The notes under the pieces are model-generated. The model was not told where the DNA came from, ran no database searches, and saw only the letters and a list, made by a program, of their open reading frames with translations. 64,000 nucleotides of DNA from an uncultured Eubacteriales bacterium (lineage in GTDB: Bacteria; Bacillota; Clostridia; Peptostreptococcales; Anaerovoracaceae), in NCBI GenBank assembly GCA_902774265.1, contig CACYHR010000004.1:1-64000 (forward strand). Reading direction: 5' to 3'. Shown one piece after another: positions 44,141-52,420 of the stretch (within the stretch, counting starts at the first letter, position 1; the number at the start of each line of letters is the position of its first letter). Both the position numbers and the translations under genes were made by a program.

Positions 44141-44722
44141 TTAATTCTGATCCTCACGGAATATGATCTCGGAATCTGTCATCTCTTCAATAATGGCAAG
44201 TGATTCTATCCTGTAGCCATCGTTTCTGAGTTTGTCTCCTCCGAGCTGGAAACCCTTTTCTATAGCAGCAACGCAGCCGACCACAGTTGCACCGGCCTGC
44301 TCAACAATATCGATCAGTCCTGTGAGAGCACTGCCGTGAGCAAGGAAATCATCTACTATCAGTATCCTTTCATCGGAGGAAATGAATTCCTTTCCCACTA
44401 AAACATTATTATTGTTGCCGTGAGTGAATGAATGTACTGATGTGCAGTAGACATCGCCGGATATATTGGAGCTTCTGTTCTTTTTGGCGTAAACTACAGG
44501 TACCTCCATGGCAAATCCGGCTGATACCGCGATAGGTATTCCCGAAGATTCGATAGTAAGGATCTTGCTTACTTCATCGTCTTTGAAGAGTTCTGCGATC
44601 TCCTGCCCTATCTCCTTCATGAACTTGGTATCGATCTGCTGATTAAGAAAGCTCCCAACCTTGAGTACTCCGCCCGGCAGTATCTTTCCCTCCGCGAGTA
44701 TCTTTTCCTGCATTTTCTTCAT
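44141..44722 (-). CDS. xpt: Xanthine phosphoribosyltransferase
   Basis: A 193-residue type I phosphoribosyltransferase that salvages xanthine to XMP. The N-terminus MQEKILAEGKILPGGVLKVGSFLNQQID and the PRPP motif ILIVDDFLAHGSALTGL near residue 130 are typical of Xpt, each cited here by region. Length matches Bacillus Xpt. No purine riboswitch is found in the short 91-bp spacer before it, unlike in Bacillus. It lies behind the AAA+ protein gene on the same strand and may share its transcript. It gives the cell the choice of salvaging xanthine instead of degrading it. Confidence 0.96.
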   Translation of the reverse strand: MKKMQEKILAEGKILPGGVLKVGSFLNQQIDTKFMKEIGQEIAELFKDDEVSKILTIESSGIPIAVSAGFAMEVPVVYAKKNRSSNISGDVYCTSVHSFTHGNNNNVLVGKEFISSDERILIVDDFLAHGSALTGLIDIVEQAGATVVGCVAAIEKGFQLGGDKLRNDGYRIESLAIIEEMTDSEIIFREDQN

Positions 44723-44813
44723 AATAAGATGATCCGTTCCTTTCTGAGTTATTTTGCTTTTGCTGCTTTTATGTTATTTATGCTGTCACTGTAATACCGG
44801 TTTATCTCCGTCA

Positions 44814-45818
44814 TCATCTGCGGTCCCGCTGTCGTCGAAAGAGTCTCTCTTCATCAACATCTTCGAGATCCGCAACTCTGGCAGCCTGATTGGTTATTAT
44901 CTTTTCGAAGAGATTTCTGACCTCTCTGGCATTGGCGAAATTCTCTCCTTTTGATTCCTCAAGTCTTACTATCTCATCCCTGACTGCGGCATCCGCCTCA
45001 TCAGTAAGTGTGTATTGATACTTACTGCACTGCAGTTCAAATATCTGCTGCAGCTCATCCGCAGTATAGTCAGGAAACTCAAAAAACTTATTGAATCTCG
45101 ATTTGAGTCCCGGATTGCTCTCAACAAAGTTTTTCATCAGCTCCGTATAACCTGCAACGATCACGACGAAGCGGTCACGGTTGTCCTCCATGGCCTTGAG
45201 AATAGTGTCGATAGCCTCCTGACCGTAATTCTCGCCTTCCTGATTCAGCGTATACGCCTCATCGATGAACAGCACACCTCCCATCGCTTCCTGTATCTTC
45301 TTTTGTGTCTTGATAGCCGTCTGTCCCACATATCCTGCTACGAGACCGGAACGATCGGTCTCTACCAGCTGCCCGGTCGTAAGTATCCCTATCTCTTTAT
45401 ACAGCTTTGCGAGTATTCTGGCTACAGTTGTTTTGCCGGTACCGGGATTGCCCGAAAACACGAGATGCAGAGATACCGGAACAGTCTTAAGACCTTTATC
45501 CTGACGCATCTTCATGACTCTTGCCAGTCCTACCAGCTCCTCAACATCATGTTTGACCGTCGCAAGACCGATGAGTTCGTTTAATTCCTCCATCCCGGAT
45601 TTTTCAGGTTCTTTTGCTTCCCCGGCCTGTTCAGCTGTTTTTGCTTCAGTCCGGGATTCCTCTCTGTCTGCTGCGATCTTATCTGCATCCCCTGATTCAG
45701 GCCGCAGCGTTCCGTCTGAAGGCTTCGCATCCTGAAGTTCAGATCCGAAAAAGTCCCTGTATATCCCCATAAGATCGCTGTTTACATCTCTCATATTCCT
45801 AATATCCTTATTTATCAC
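44814..45818 (-). CDS. AAA+ ATPase of the CbxX/SpoVK type
   Basis: A 334-residue AAA+ protein. A variable, Lys/Glu-rich N-terminal 70 residues are followed by the CbxX/CfqX ATPase core. Walker A is FSGNPGTGKTTVARI near residue 125, a VGQTAIKT pore-loop region lies near 165, Walker B is GVLFIDEAYTL near 185 and sensor or arginine-finger sequence follows (NPGLKSRFNKFFEF near 240). The role in the cell is unknown; relatives include SpoVK and Rubisco-activase-like remodelers. Its GTG start overlaps the stop of the diguanylate cyclase gene (GTGA); an ATG eight codons later with a better-placed AGGAAT is an alternative. Coupling to a GGDEF gene is notable. Confidence 0.85.
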   Translation of the reverse strand: MINKDIRNMRDVNSDLMGIYRDFFGSELQDAKPSDGTLRPESGDADKIAADREESRTEAKTAEQAGEAKEPEKSGMEELNELIGLATVKHDVEELVGLARVMKMRQDKGLKTVPVSLHLVFSGNPGTGKTTVARILAKLYKEIGILTTGQLVETDRSGLVAGYVGQTAIKTQKKIQEAMGGVLFIDEAYTLNQEGENYGQEAIDTILKAMEDNRDRFVVIVAGYTELMKNFVESNPGLKSRFNKFFEFPDYTADELQQIFELQCSKYQYTLTDEADAAVRDEIVRLEESKGENFANAREVRNLFEKIITNQAARVADLEDVDEERLFRRQRDRR

Positions 45819-47164
45819 TGCTGATAAAAAGCAAATGTATTCTTTCCGCTCTGCTTTGCCTGATACATCGCTTCATCAGTTCTTTCATACAGACTCTTTG
45901 CATCCGACACTTTTGAACCGTGCGTTATGCCGACACTGACAGAAATAGGAGGCAGCCCGTTAACCGACATCGCAAGCTCATTATTGATCTTGTCTATCTT
46001 GGCTTCAACCAGATTGCGTTGATTTTCGGTCGAATGCACCATAAAAACAACGAATTCATCACCGCCTATGCGGCAGATATAGTCATCAGATCTGAAATGG
46101 CTTCTGAGCACCTGCACAAGTCTGGCGAGCACCTCGTCTCCTGTTTCATGACCGTAGTTATCGTTGATGTGCTTAAAATCATCCACATCGAACAGCATCA
46201 TATATGTGCTGTTAAGATCGATGCTTGACAGCAGCAGTTCGTATCCCGAGCGGTTGTATGCGCCGGTCAGCTCATCATGAGAGGCCTTGAAATTAAGATG
46301 TTCAAGACTGCGCTTATACACATCATACATTTTGTTGTATGCGCGCGCAAGATACCTGAATTCATTTGCTCCCACCTCAGGTATAGGGCTGTCAGCCTGA
46401 ATGCGGTCGACTGCATTCAATACCGGATGGATTCCGAGGCGCGATGTCAGCCAGACCATAAATACTATTCCGACTGTCTGGAGCATGATGACTAAACGCA
46501 CAAGCAGCATTTCATCTCTGAGCGCATCAATTGCAGATGCATCTGAATCATATGCCATTTTTTCGAGTTCATCAAGGCTGGCTTTCATGTTTGATCTGAT
46601 CTTTTCCTTGAGATCATAATAATCATCACTGAGGAGCAGTTGAGTCGCTCTTCGCATCTTGTCTTCGTTGTTCAGCTTGCTGTCCGCTTCGGACAGTTCA
46701 ACATCTTTAAGGATTTCGGGATAATCAGTATATCCTTTTGCCGATATCACCAGCTTCATGGCGTAGTATTCCTGATCCATCAGTGCTACCGAGCTGTCCA
46801 TAGCTGCCTGCAGACGATGCAGGGCATCAGAGTCCCCGCTGCCTGCAGACATTTTTTCGAGTGCTTCCTCTCTGTGGTTGGCTTTGAACGCTTCCTCAAA
46901 ATAATTGTTGAGAAAAGTCATATCACCTTCGACGGTAAAGCGCTGGGCCTGTTCGGTCAGATAGTCTGAAGCATCCATCAGCTCGCGCGCAGCCTTACGC
47001 AGTTCTATCTGCTGTTCTGACGCCTTAGCCAGACGGCTGAAGCTGGCTGAAAGATGATAAGTAGAATAAAACATCAGGGCTGATATTATCAGAGCCCCGA
47101 CTATTAGCCATCTGTGTATTGTTCTTAACGAAATACCGTCATTATCGATATGTTTCAGTTTCAT
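45815..47164 (-). CDS. Membrane-bound diguanylate cyclase
   Basis: A 449-residue GGDEF protein making cyclic di-GMP. It has a membrane span near residues 19-38, a mostly helical extracytoplasmic sensor of about 180 residues and a second span near 225-243. A HAMP-like stretch follows, then a GGDEF domain with DVDDFKHINDNYGHETGD near 325 and the intact active site CRIGGDEFVVF near 368. No RxxD inhibitory site is obvious. The sensor is not a recognised binding fold. It is followed by the AAA+ gene with overlapping codons. Together with the EAL protein at the left edge it shows cyclic-di-GMP signalling in this organism. Confidence 0.92.
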   Translation of the reverse strand: MKLKHIDNDGISLRTIHRWLIVGALIISALMFYSTYHLSASFSRLAKASEQQIELRKAARELMDASDYLTEQAQRFTVEGDMTFLNNYFEEAFKANHREEALEKMSAGSGDSDALHRLQAAMDSSVALMDQEYYAMKLVISAKGYTDYPEILKDVELSEADSKLNNEDKMRRATQLLLSDDYYDLKEKIRSNMKASLDELEKMAYDSDASAIDALRDEMLLVRLVIMLQTVGIVFMVWLTSRLGIHPVLNAVDRIQADSPIPEVGANEFRYLARAYNKMYDVYKRSLEHLNFKASHDELTGAYNRSGYELLLSSIDLNSTYMMLFDVDDFKHINDNYGHETGDEVLARLVQVLRSHFRSDDYICRIGGDEFVVFMVHSTENQRNLVEAKIDKINNELAMSVNGLPPISVSVGITHGSKVSDAKSLYERTDEAMYQAKQSGKNTFAFYQQ

Positions 47165-47269
47165 TATATGTTTTGCCTCAAATATAAGTCCTCCCCCAAT
47201 CTATAAAACACTCATATCCCCCCTTACCACATATAATAATATCACTGCAAATTCAAAAAATAAACCTAT

Positions 47270-47743
47270 TCAATATCTGAAAATCCCGCTTTTTCCGCCT
47301 GTTTTTTCGATAAGATGCACATCCCTGATCAACATGCGCTTATCGATAGCCTTGCACATATCGTATATCGTGAGAAGAGCCACAGTAACTCCTGTAAGAG
47401 CCTCCATTTCCACGCCTGTCTTTCCGTCGGTAACAGCAGTGCAGAAGGCCGTTATCGCGCAGCTTTCCTCGTCCGTTTCAAAAGTAATTTTTGCATTAGT
47501 AAGACTGACAGGATGGCACATCGGAATAAGCTCCGATGTGCGCTTTGTTCCCATTATGCCCGCAACCTGCGCGACAGTATAAACATCACCTTTTCTGATA
47601 CTGCGGCCGATAACCGCATCCATGACCTCACGGCTGACGCATATAGTCCCCTGCGCAGTCGCTGTCCGCCTGGTGATGTCCTTGTCCGAAACATCTACCA
47701 TATATGCATTTCCATGCTCGTCAAAATGTGTAAATCCGCTCAT
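47270..47743 (-). CDS. moaC: Cyclic pyranopterin monophosphate synthase
   Basis: A 157-residue MoaC, catalysing cyclic pyranopterin monophosphate formation in molybdenum-cofactor synthesis. Family motifs are present: a VDVSDKDITRRTA opening, an AGIMGTKRTSELIPMCHPVSL region near residue 65 and GVEMEALTGVTVALLTIYDMCKA near 115, with the DMCKA active-site region. The start at 47743 (MSGFTHFD) is preferred; a longer reading would overlap the upstream ABC gene. It begins 13 bp after that gene's stop, an odd partner. No other moa genes are in the window. It supplies the cofactor for the nearby hydroxylases. Confidence 0.96.
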   Translation of the reverse strand: MSGFTHFDEHGNAYMVDVSDKDITRRTATAQGTICVSREVMDAVIGRSIRKGDVYTVAQVAGIMGTKRTSELIPMCHPVSLTNAKITFETDEESCAITAFCTAVTDGKTGVEMEALTGVTVALLTIYDMCKAIDKRMLIRDVHLIEKTGGKSGIFRY

Positions 47744-47756
47744 CAGTCTTCTTCTA

Positions 47757-50030
47757 TCAGTCTTCTTCAACGGCCCTCTTTATTTTCTCTATTGTCCTTC
47801 GCTTCGGATCTGTCCTGAGTTCTATCCTGTTTACGAAATATGTCAGTATCGCTGCAAGTATGAAATAGATCACCGCTACGGCAATAAGAGGGAAGAACGC
47901 CTCGTATGTACGGCTTCGTACGATATCTCCCATTTTGGTAAGATCCTGTACCGCTATGTAGCCGACAACAGCTGTAGCCTTTATCAGTGCCGTGATCTGG
48001 GCCTTGTATGTCGGCATGATATGAGGCAAAGCCTGAGGCATCACAATGCGGAAGAATGCTCTTAAATCAGTATATCCAAGCGAATATGCAGCTTCAGTCT
48101 GTCCGATATCGATCGCTCCGACTCCGGCTTTGACCATACTGAATACAGCAGCAGTGAATATCATCGTGAATGCTATCACCGATACTGTTCCACCGGAAAG
48201 TCCGGCTTTGCTGAAAATTATATAGTAAAGTATCATGAGCAGCACTACTACAGGCATTCCGTTAATGAGCCATATGCAGAAACGGGTGATCAGATTTGCT
48301 GCACGGCCGCCCCTGCGGCATATCATGAATATGATGAAACCAAGTATTGTACCGAAAATAATAGACAGTATCGTAATTAACAGTGTTGTGAGTATTCCCG
48401 AGAGGAACAGCTTCCAGCGATCTTCGCGTATGAATGTTTTATTGAAACTCTCCTTAAGCGAAGCTATAAAAGAGCCTCCGCCTGAAGCATTTGACTTATC
48501 GATATAGGCGATGACCGAGTTGCTCTCATACATCGTATCCGAGAAATTTACGCTTTCAGCTCTTTCTGCCGTTTTGGCAATGCCTCCGATACCGAAATCG
48601 CATCTTTCTGATGCGACAGAATCAACTACTCCGCTGAAATTCATTCCTACTATTTCCAGTCCGTATCCATATGCCTCGCAGAATCTGCTCGCGATATCGA
48701 TATCCATCCCGGCAGCATTGTTATCCTTGACATATGAAACAGGAGGCACACTGTTATCAGTTGCCAGTTTCAAAGTCCCGTTTTCAGCGCTCAATTTGGA
48801 AACATCAATGATTTTTTTGAGGCTTTCGTCATCGCCGAACCATATGCTGTCGATTTTTTTATAAGTTCCGTCCGCCTTTATCTGTTTAAGATATTCATTG
48901 AATTCTTTGCGTACCCTGTCTCCTTTTTCCGTTTTGCTGAATATCGCTCCGACTTCTACAGACTCTGTCAGAGGTTCTTTAAGATAAGTCAGATCCTTAT
49001 TTTCTATCATCATATAGCGGATGAAGACATCCCCGTCTGCAAAACCGTCTATCCTGCCCTGCCTCAGAGCAGCCAGAAGATCTGCATGAGAATTGTAATA
49101 TGTGACCTCAGCTGAAGGAATCTGCTTTTCTACCGCCGGTCCCTGAATAGCGCCTGTGCTTGCACCTATGCGCTTTCCACTGAAATCCGATAATGACTTA
49201 TACTCAGGCGCTTTAGTGCCGCCCGATGATTTTACCATTATTCCGATTGCATTGTTATAAGTAGGATCGGAAAACTCGATCTCTTTACGTCTCTCCGGAG
49301 TGGCAAAGAGATTTGCAAAAATGCAGTCCACATCTCCGGCCTGAGCCGCAGCTACTATTCCGTCATAGTCATAAACCTTAAATTCTATATCGGCTCCGAT
49401 ACTTGCGGCAAAACGTTTTGCAAGCTCTATATCATATCCGACCAGTTCAGTACCGCTATAAAAAGTGAAAGGCGGACTCGTTCCTGCCGTACCGACGACA
49501 AGATGCAGCTCAGGATGATCGGCTTCCGGGATATCAGGCATTTCCTCCTCTCCCTTTATCATCCACCGCTCTTCCATTTCGTCCAGAGTCCCGTCGTCCC
49601 GCATCTCTTTGAGAAACTTATTGATCTTATCCTTAAGATCGGGAATCTTTGTTTCAGGCGAAACAGCAACAGCCCCGTCGTGTCCTTCTCCCAGAGTCTC
49701 ATCGAGGAGCATGACGCCATCCAGACCTTTATTTATCGCAGTCTGCATATTAACAACAGTGAAAACATATGCATCTATTTTGCCCTGTCTCACTGATTCG
49801 TAGGCTGTATTATCATTATTGAAATATGCGATCTCTGCCTTAGGAAAATTTTTCTCTATGAGCTTGTAATCAGCGGTATCTGAGGTGACCCCTATCGTTC
49901 TGCCTTCTTCATTCAGTTGTTCCGGCGATGTTATGTCCTTGTGTCCTATGCCGCTGCAGCCTGCAGTTATACATAACACAGAGATTGCAAGCACAAGAGT
50001 CATCAGTTCTGTCAGTCTTTTTTTAATCAT
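47757..50030 (-). CDS. Fused amino-acid-type ABC protein: lipoprotein, three solute-binding modules and permease
   Basis: A 757-residue fusion. The first 24 residues are a lipoprotein signal (ITAGC). A first, shortened solute-binding module (about 30-165) and a complete SBP_bac_3 domain (about 180-400) follow. A third module (about 415-520) keeps the lobe-I core. The permease domain (about 545-745) has four to five spans and the ABC coupling loop EAAYSLGYTDLRAFFRIVMPQALP, given by region near 660-683. It resembles glutamine/histidine importers with a tethered receptor. No matching ATPase gene is next to it. Its ATG overlaps the stop of an AMP-ligase fragment. It precedes moaC. Ligand unknown. 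Confidence 0.88.
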   Translation of the reverse strand: MIKKRLTELMTLVLAISVLCITAGCSGIGHKDITSPEQLNEEGRTIGVTSDTADYKLIEKNFPKAEIAYFNNDNTAYESVRQGKIDAYVFTVVNMQTAINKGLDGVMLLDETLGEGHDGAVAVSPETKIPDLKDKINKFLKEMRDDGTLDEMEERWMIKGEEEMPDIPEADHPELHLVVGTAGTSPPFTFYSGTELVGYDIELAKRFAASIGADIEFKVYDYDGIVAAAQAGDVDCIFANLFATPERRKEIEFSDPTYNNAIGIMVKSSGGTKAPEYKSLSDFSGKRIGASTGAIQGPAVEKQIPSAEVTYYNSHADLLAALRQGRIDGFADGDVFIRYMMIENKDLTYLKEPLTESVEVGAIFSKTEKGDRVRKEFNEYLKQIKADGTYKKIDSIWFGDDESLKKIIDVSKLSAENGTLKLATDNSVPPVSYVKDNNAAGMDIDIASRFCEAYGYGLEIVGMNFSGVVDSVASERCDFGIGGIAKTAERAESVNFSDTMYESNSVIAYIDKSNASGGGSFIASLKESFNKTFIREDRWKLFLSGILTTLLITILSIIFGTILGFIIFMICRRGGRAANLITRFCIWLINGMPVVVLLMILYYIIFSKAGLSGGTVSVIAFTMIFTAAVFSMVKAGVGAIDIGQTEAAYSLGYTDLRAFFRIVMPQALPHIMPTYKAQITALIKATAVVGYIAVQDLTKMGDIVRSRTYEAFFPLIAVAVIYFILAAILTYFVNRIELRTDPKRRTIEKIKRAVEED

Positions 50031-50293
50031 GCAATTCCTCCGGAATTTGTATGAAATACTTTCCGCTTATGCCTGGCGCTTCTTTTCAGATTTATCAGGA
50101 CCACATCATCTTTGCCGATACCCTGTTTCTTCAGTAAAGCATGTATGCGGTCAGACAGATCATCAGCCTCAATACGGCTGTAGTCATGTCCCGACATATC
50201 CGAAAGAGCGACCGCCTTTGGATCAGATATATGTTGTTGTGGTTTTACGTTTATTCCATCGATTTTTTGCTTTTTATGACTTTTTGCAACCAA
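50027..50293 (-). pseudogene. Remnant of an AMP-dependent (adenylating) synthetase
   Basis: An 88-codon frame whose middle resembles the A1-A2 region of acyl/aminoacyl-adenylating enzymes: ALSDMSGHDYSRIEADDLSDRI, cited by region at residues 28-50, then LLKKQGIGKDDVVLINL. Such enzymes are normally over 450 residues, and nothing else of the domain follows. The stop overlaps the start of the ABC fusion gene as ATGA. I read it as a decayed 5' fragment that may still be translated and act as a leader for the ABC gene. Confidence 0.5.
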
Positions 50294-50307
50294 AATGCAA
50301 CCGAAAG

Positions 50308-50628
50308 CTAATTGTCTTCTTTCAGTCGCTTTTCAATATCAGAGGCACTATATAATACTCTAGTTATCATGACAAGCTCTTCCTTGAATACATAAAATAC
50401 CGAGTAATTATCTACCAGCATTCGCCTGAGTCCTTGTGAGCGTTCAGGCTCAAAATCTACCAGTCTGAATTTTTCTGGAAAGAAGCCAAGTCCAAGTACA
50501 CTATCAGCTATTCTGTTATACTGCCCCATAGCATTTTCCGGTGATTGTAAATTAACTGCGATATACTCATATATCCCATTCATATCACACAATGCTTTCT
50601 CAGTAATTTTTACAGGATATTCTCTCAT
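50308..50628 (-). CDS. RelE/ParE-family toxin
   Basis: A 106-residue protein of the RelE/ParE toxin superfamily. It shows VKITEKALCDMNGIYEYIA at the N-terminus and the late FRLVDFEPERSQGLRRMLVDNYSVFYVF strand region, cited around residues 57-85. Its C-terminal arginine-poor tail makes ribosome-dependent RNase activity uncertain, and a ParE-like gyrase target is also possible. Start ATG overlaps the antitoxin stop by four bases (ATGA). The pair is autoregulated from the promoter at 50953-50981. Confidence 0.85.
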   Translation of the reverse strand: MREYPVKITEKALCDMNGIYEYIAVNLQSPENAMGQYNRIADSVLGLGFFPEKFRLVDFEPERSQGLRRMLVDNYSVFYVFKEELVMITRVLYSASDIEKRLKEDN

Positions 50629-50930
50629 CTGTGGCTCTCTCTAAAAGCTGCAAATGCAGTCTTTGCATCCTGTACTCGTCCAGCTTCAATATCCTCAAAG
50701 CCTTCCTGTAATTTTGTATGAATCTCTGCAGCTGTCATAAGATCCGCATTAATGGAGTCCGGTGCCTGAGGTAATGAAACTCTAAAAGGAATTCCGCCTG
50801 TGAGCGTAATCTGTCTTAAATACATTTCAATAGCTGTAGACATAGGAATTCCAAGACGTGAAAGCACATCTTCAGCTGATTTTTTCGTTGTAGGATTAAC
50901 TCGTAAATTAAGTGTTGCTGTTTTCTCCAT
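50625..50930 (-). CDS. RelB/DinJ-family antitoxin
   Basis: A 101-residue antitoxin with a ribbon-helix-helix N-terminus typical of RelB/DinJ: ATLNLRVNPTTKKSAEDVL, then LGIPMSTAIEMYLRQI at about residues 4-42. The C-terminal half, including GGIPFRV and a helical tail, would bind the toxin. The ATG at 50930 follows AAAAGGAGTTGATAAGT; a frame open to 51179 starts upstream of the promoter and is spurious. It is a complete module with the following RelE/ParE gene, AT-richer than its surroundings. Confidence 0.9.
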   Translation of the reverse strand: MEKTATLNLRVNPTTKKSAEDVLSRLGIPMSTAIEMYLRQITLTGGIPFRVSLPQAPDSINADLMTAAEIHTKLQEGFEDIEAGRVQDAKTAFAAFRESHR

Positions 50931-50952
50931 ACTTATCAACTCCTTTTTATTT

Positions 50953-50981
50953 ATTGTAACGCGATTTGCGTTACAATTCAA
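50953..50981 (-). promoter_or_regulatory. Toxin-antitoxin promoter with embedded operator palindrome
   Basis: A TTGAAT -35 box (50976-50981) and TACAAT -10 box (50953-50958) are 17 bp apart. The spacer and -10 box are covered by a perfect inverted repeat, TTGTAACGC-N5-GCGTTACAA (50954-50976), ideal for binding by the RHH antitoxin. Confidence 0.8.
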
Positions 50982-51778
50982 GACGCGCTTACAATATTTA
51001 TCGCTTAACTCCCTTCTTAATATAGATTTAACTCGATTATAACTCAGTAAAACCATTCTATCGAGTTGCATCCGAAGTAAAATCGAGTAAGATGCAAAAT
51101 AAAGATTACTCATGTAAGAAATGATAAAATCGTTTTTTATATTCCTGGAAAATTCTTGGAAGCCGCATAAATACGGCATTCTTGAGATTTTTGTCCCTGT
51201 GTAATACTCTTTATCCTGTGATGCAACTTTTGCTATCGTCTCTAATCCATTCCCATAATTATTCCCGGCACATCATTCACGCACCGATATCTTTTTGTTT
51301 TCCCTGTGCATTCGCCCATTTTTTCTAGCGGTATATACCGATAGAAATAAAAGAGCGCGCGTGTCGCACAGAGACCATGAAACGAAGTGATTTCAACGAT
51401 TTGATGTTGGAAGTAAAATCTCTTTAAGAATCCTTTTAAGAATCAGAGATCGAGACTGCCGGCCATAATCGGCCAATGAAAAAGGACCTACGGAGAGAAA
51501 ATACTCTCTCCATAAGCCCTAGTTTAGTGATTGATTTAAGGTCTAAAGAACGATATTGTTTTGTGCCCTTTAGAATAAAACCAGTTGCCCTGTGACATAG
51601 AGAGATTTGCTCCCAACTATGTTTATTATAATCGGTCAAAACACTACAGACAAGAAGATTTGATTTTCCTTGTCTTGTTGCAATTCATGTTGAATTACAG
51701 CTACCATATCTCCCCTGTCATTTATGACGTCGCGATTGTTGCGCCTTACCTAATTACCGCCCTGTTGCCGATCATCCT
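50982..51778. other. AT-rich intergenic stretch with no supported gene
   Basis: About 800 bp upstream of the toxin-antitoxin promoter. It contains short repeats of ATCGAG/ACTCGAT near 51026-51090, a small GGAGAGA/TCTCTCC hairpin (51492-51511) and the first copy of a 17-bp direct repeat (51522-51538). Short open frames here have no ribosome sites or family resemblance. Confidence 0.4.
51522..51538. repeat. 17-bp direct repeat, copy 1
   Basis: GTTTAGTGATTGATTTA occurs here and again at 58685-58701, next to the 3' end of guaA. Weaker similarity (CTCC..AAG.CC) extends about 15 bp to the left of both copies. Confidence 0.5.
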
Positions 51779-52171
51779 TTACTTATCCTCTTTCCTGATA
51801 TGCTGCGTAAGCTGGATCGAGAATCCGGAAGGGGAAATCATCAGGCAGGATTTGGCAGAACTGGATTCAACTGTCTCATCACTACCGGTGGCATTCTTAA
51901 ATCCATGTGCCTTCAGGAATTCATAAGCTTCCTCATAATCACGGACATTCATCCGCATGGTAGTTATGTCCTTCTCAAGATGTGTCTGAGCCACATCAAC
52001 ATAGAAACCATTGGCATCTTTCATTCGTACGCTGTTGATCCCTCTGTCATCGACATTGTCTACTTCGTGGCGGCGTTCAAAACCAAGCTCCTCAAAGAGT
52101 TTAATGATGTTTTCGGAATTCTCAATATTGGTGAGGATCATTGGGTTAAAAGTTGTGATTTGCATAGTCAT
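51779..52171 (-). CDS. VOC-family (glyoxalase/dioxygenase superfamily) protein
   Basis: A 130-residue vicinal-oxygen-chelate fold protein. Two beta-alpha-beta-beta-beta modules are recognisable: PMILTNIENSENIIKLFEELGF, cited by region at residues 10-31, and TTMRMNVRDYEEAYEFLKAHGF at 69-90. Metal ligands typical of active glyoxalases are not obvious, so it may be a binding or resistance-type protein. The start follows an AAGGAAGAA site; a second ATG two codons later is possible. It stands alone at the left of the accessory stretch. Confidence 0.8.
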   Translation of the reverse strand: MTMQITTFNPMILTNIENSENIIKLFEELGFERRHEVDNVDDRGINSVRMKDANGFYVDVAQTHLEKDITTMRMNVRDYEEAYEFLKAHGFKNATGSDETVESSSAKSCLMISPSGFSIQLTQHIRKEDK

Positions 52172-52336
52172 TTCTTCCTTTCTTATATCTCATGATTTGA
52201 AGCCAATTATACAACAAAACAATATATCTGCAATCCTTACCGGATTTTCAAACATCTGTGCATCCATGTTCCAAGCTGCCTGGCCGCGGCAACTCCCAAT
52301 CTTCGAAATTAAGGTATCTTCAACTCTGCAAATGAT

Positions 52337-52395
52337 ATGCTCCCTTTATGAGAGACAGTGAAACGATAAGCACTGCTGATCATGAAAGGGAGCAT
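52337..52395. terminator. Long hairpin downstream of the repeat-protein gene
   Basis: ATGCTCCCTTT (52337-52347) and AAAGGGAGCAT (52385-52395) form an 11-bp stem with an inner CAGTG/CACTG stem. A TTTT tail follows on the plus strand; on the minus strand, past the surface-protein stop at 52421, the tail is poor. Confidence 0.45.
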
Positions 52396-52420
52396 TTTAA
52401 CTCAAATGATATAGCTCATA

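Noticed and set aside
44723-44813. Possible purine riboswitch before xpt
   Set aside because: The spacer is only 91 bp and lacks the conserved three-way-junction core. The guaA and BmpA-gene leaders lack it too.
50931-51179. N-terminal extension of the antitoxin to 51179
   Set aside because: It would start upstream of the promoter and operator, while the ATG at 50930 has a good ribosome site and gives the normal family length.
51436-51639. Short minus-strand frame that contains the first 17-bp repeat
   Set aside because: No ribosome site, no family resemblance, and the similar frame near 58600-58700 is broken by a stop. It may be debris but is not supported as a gene.
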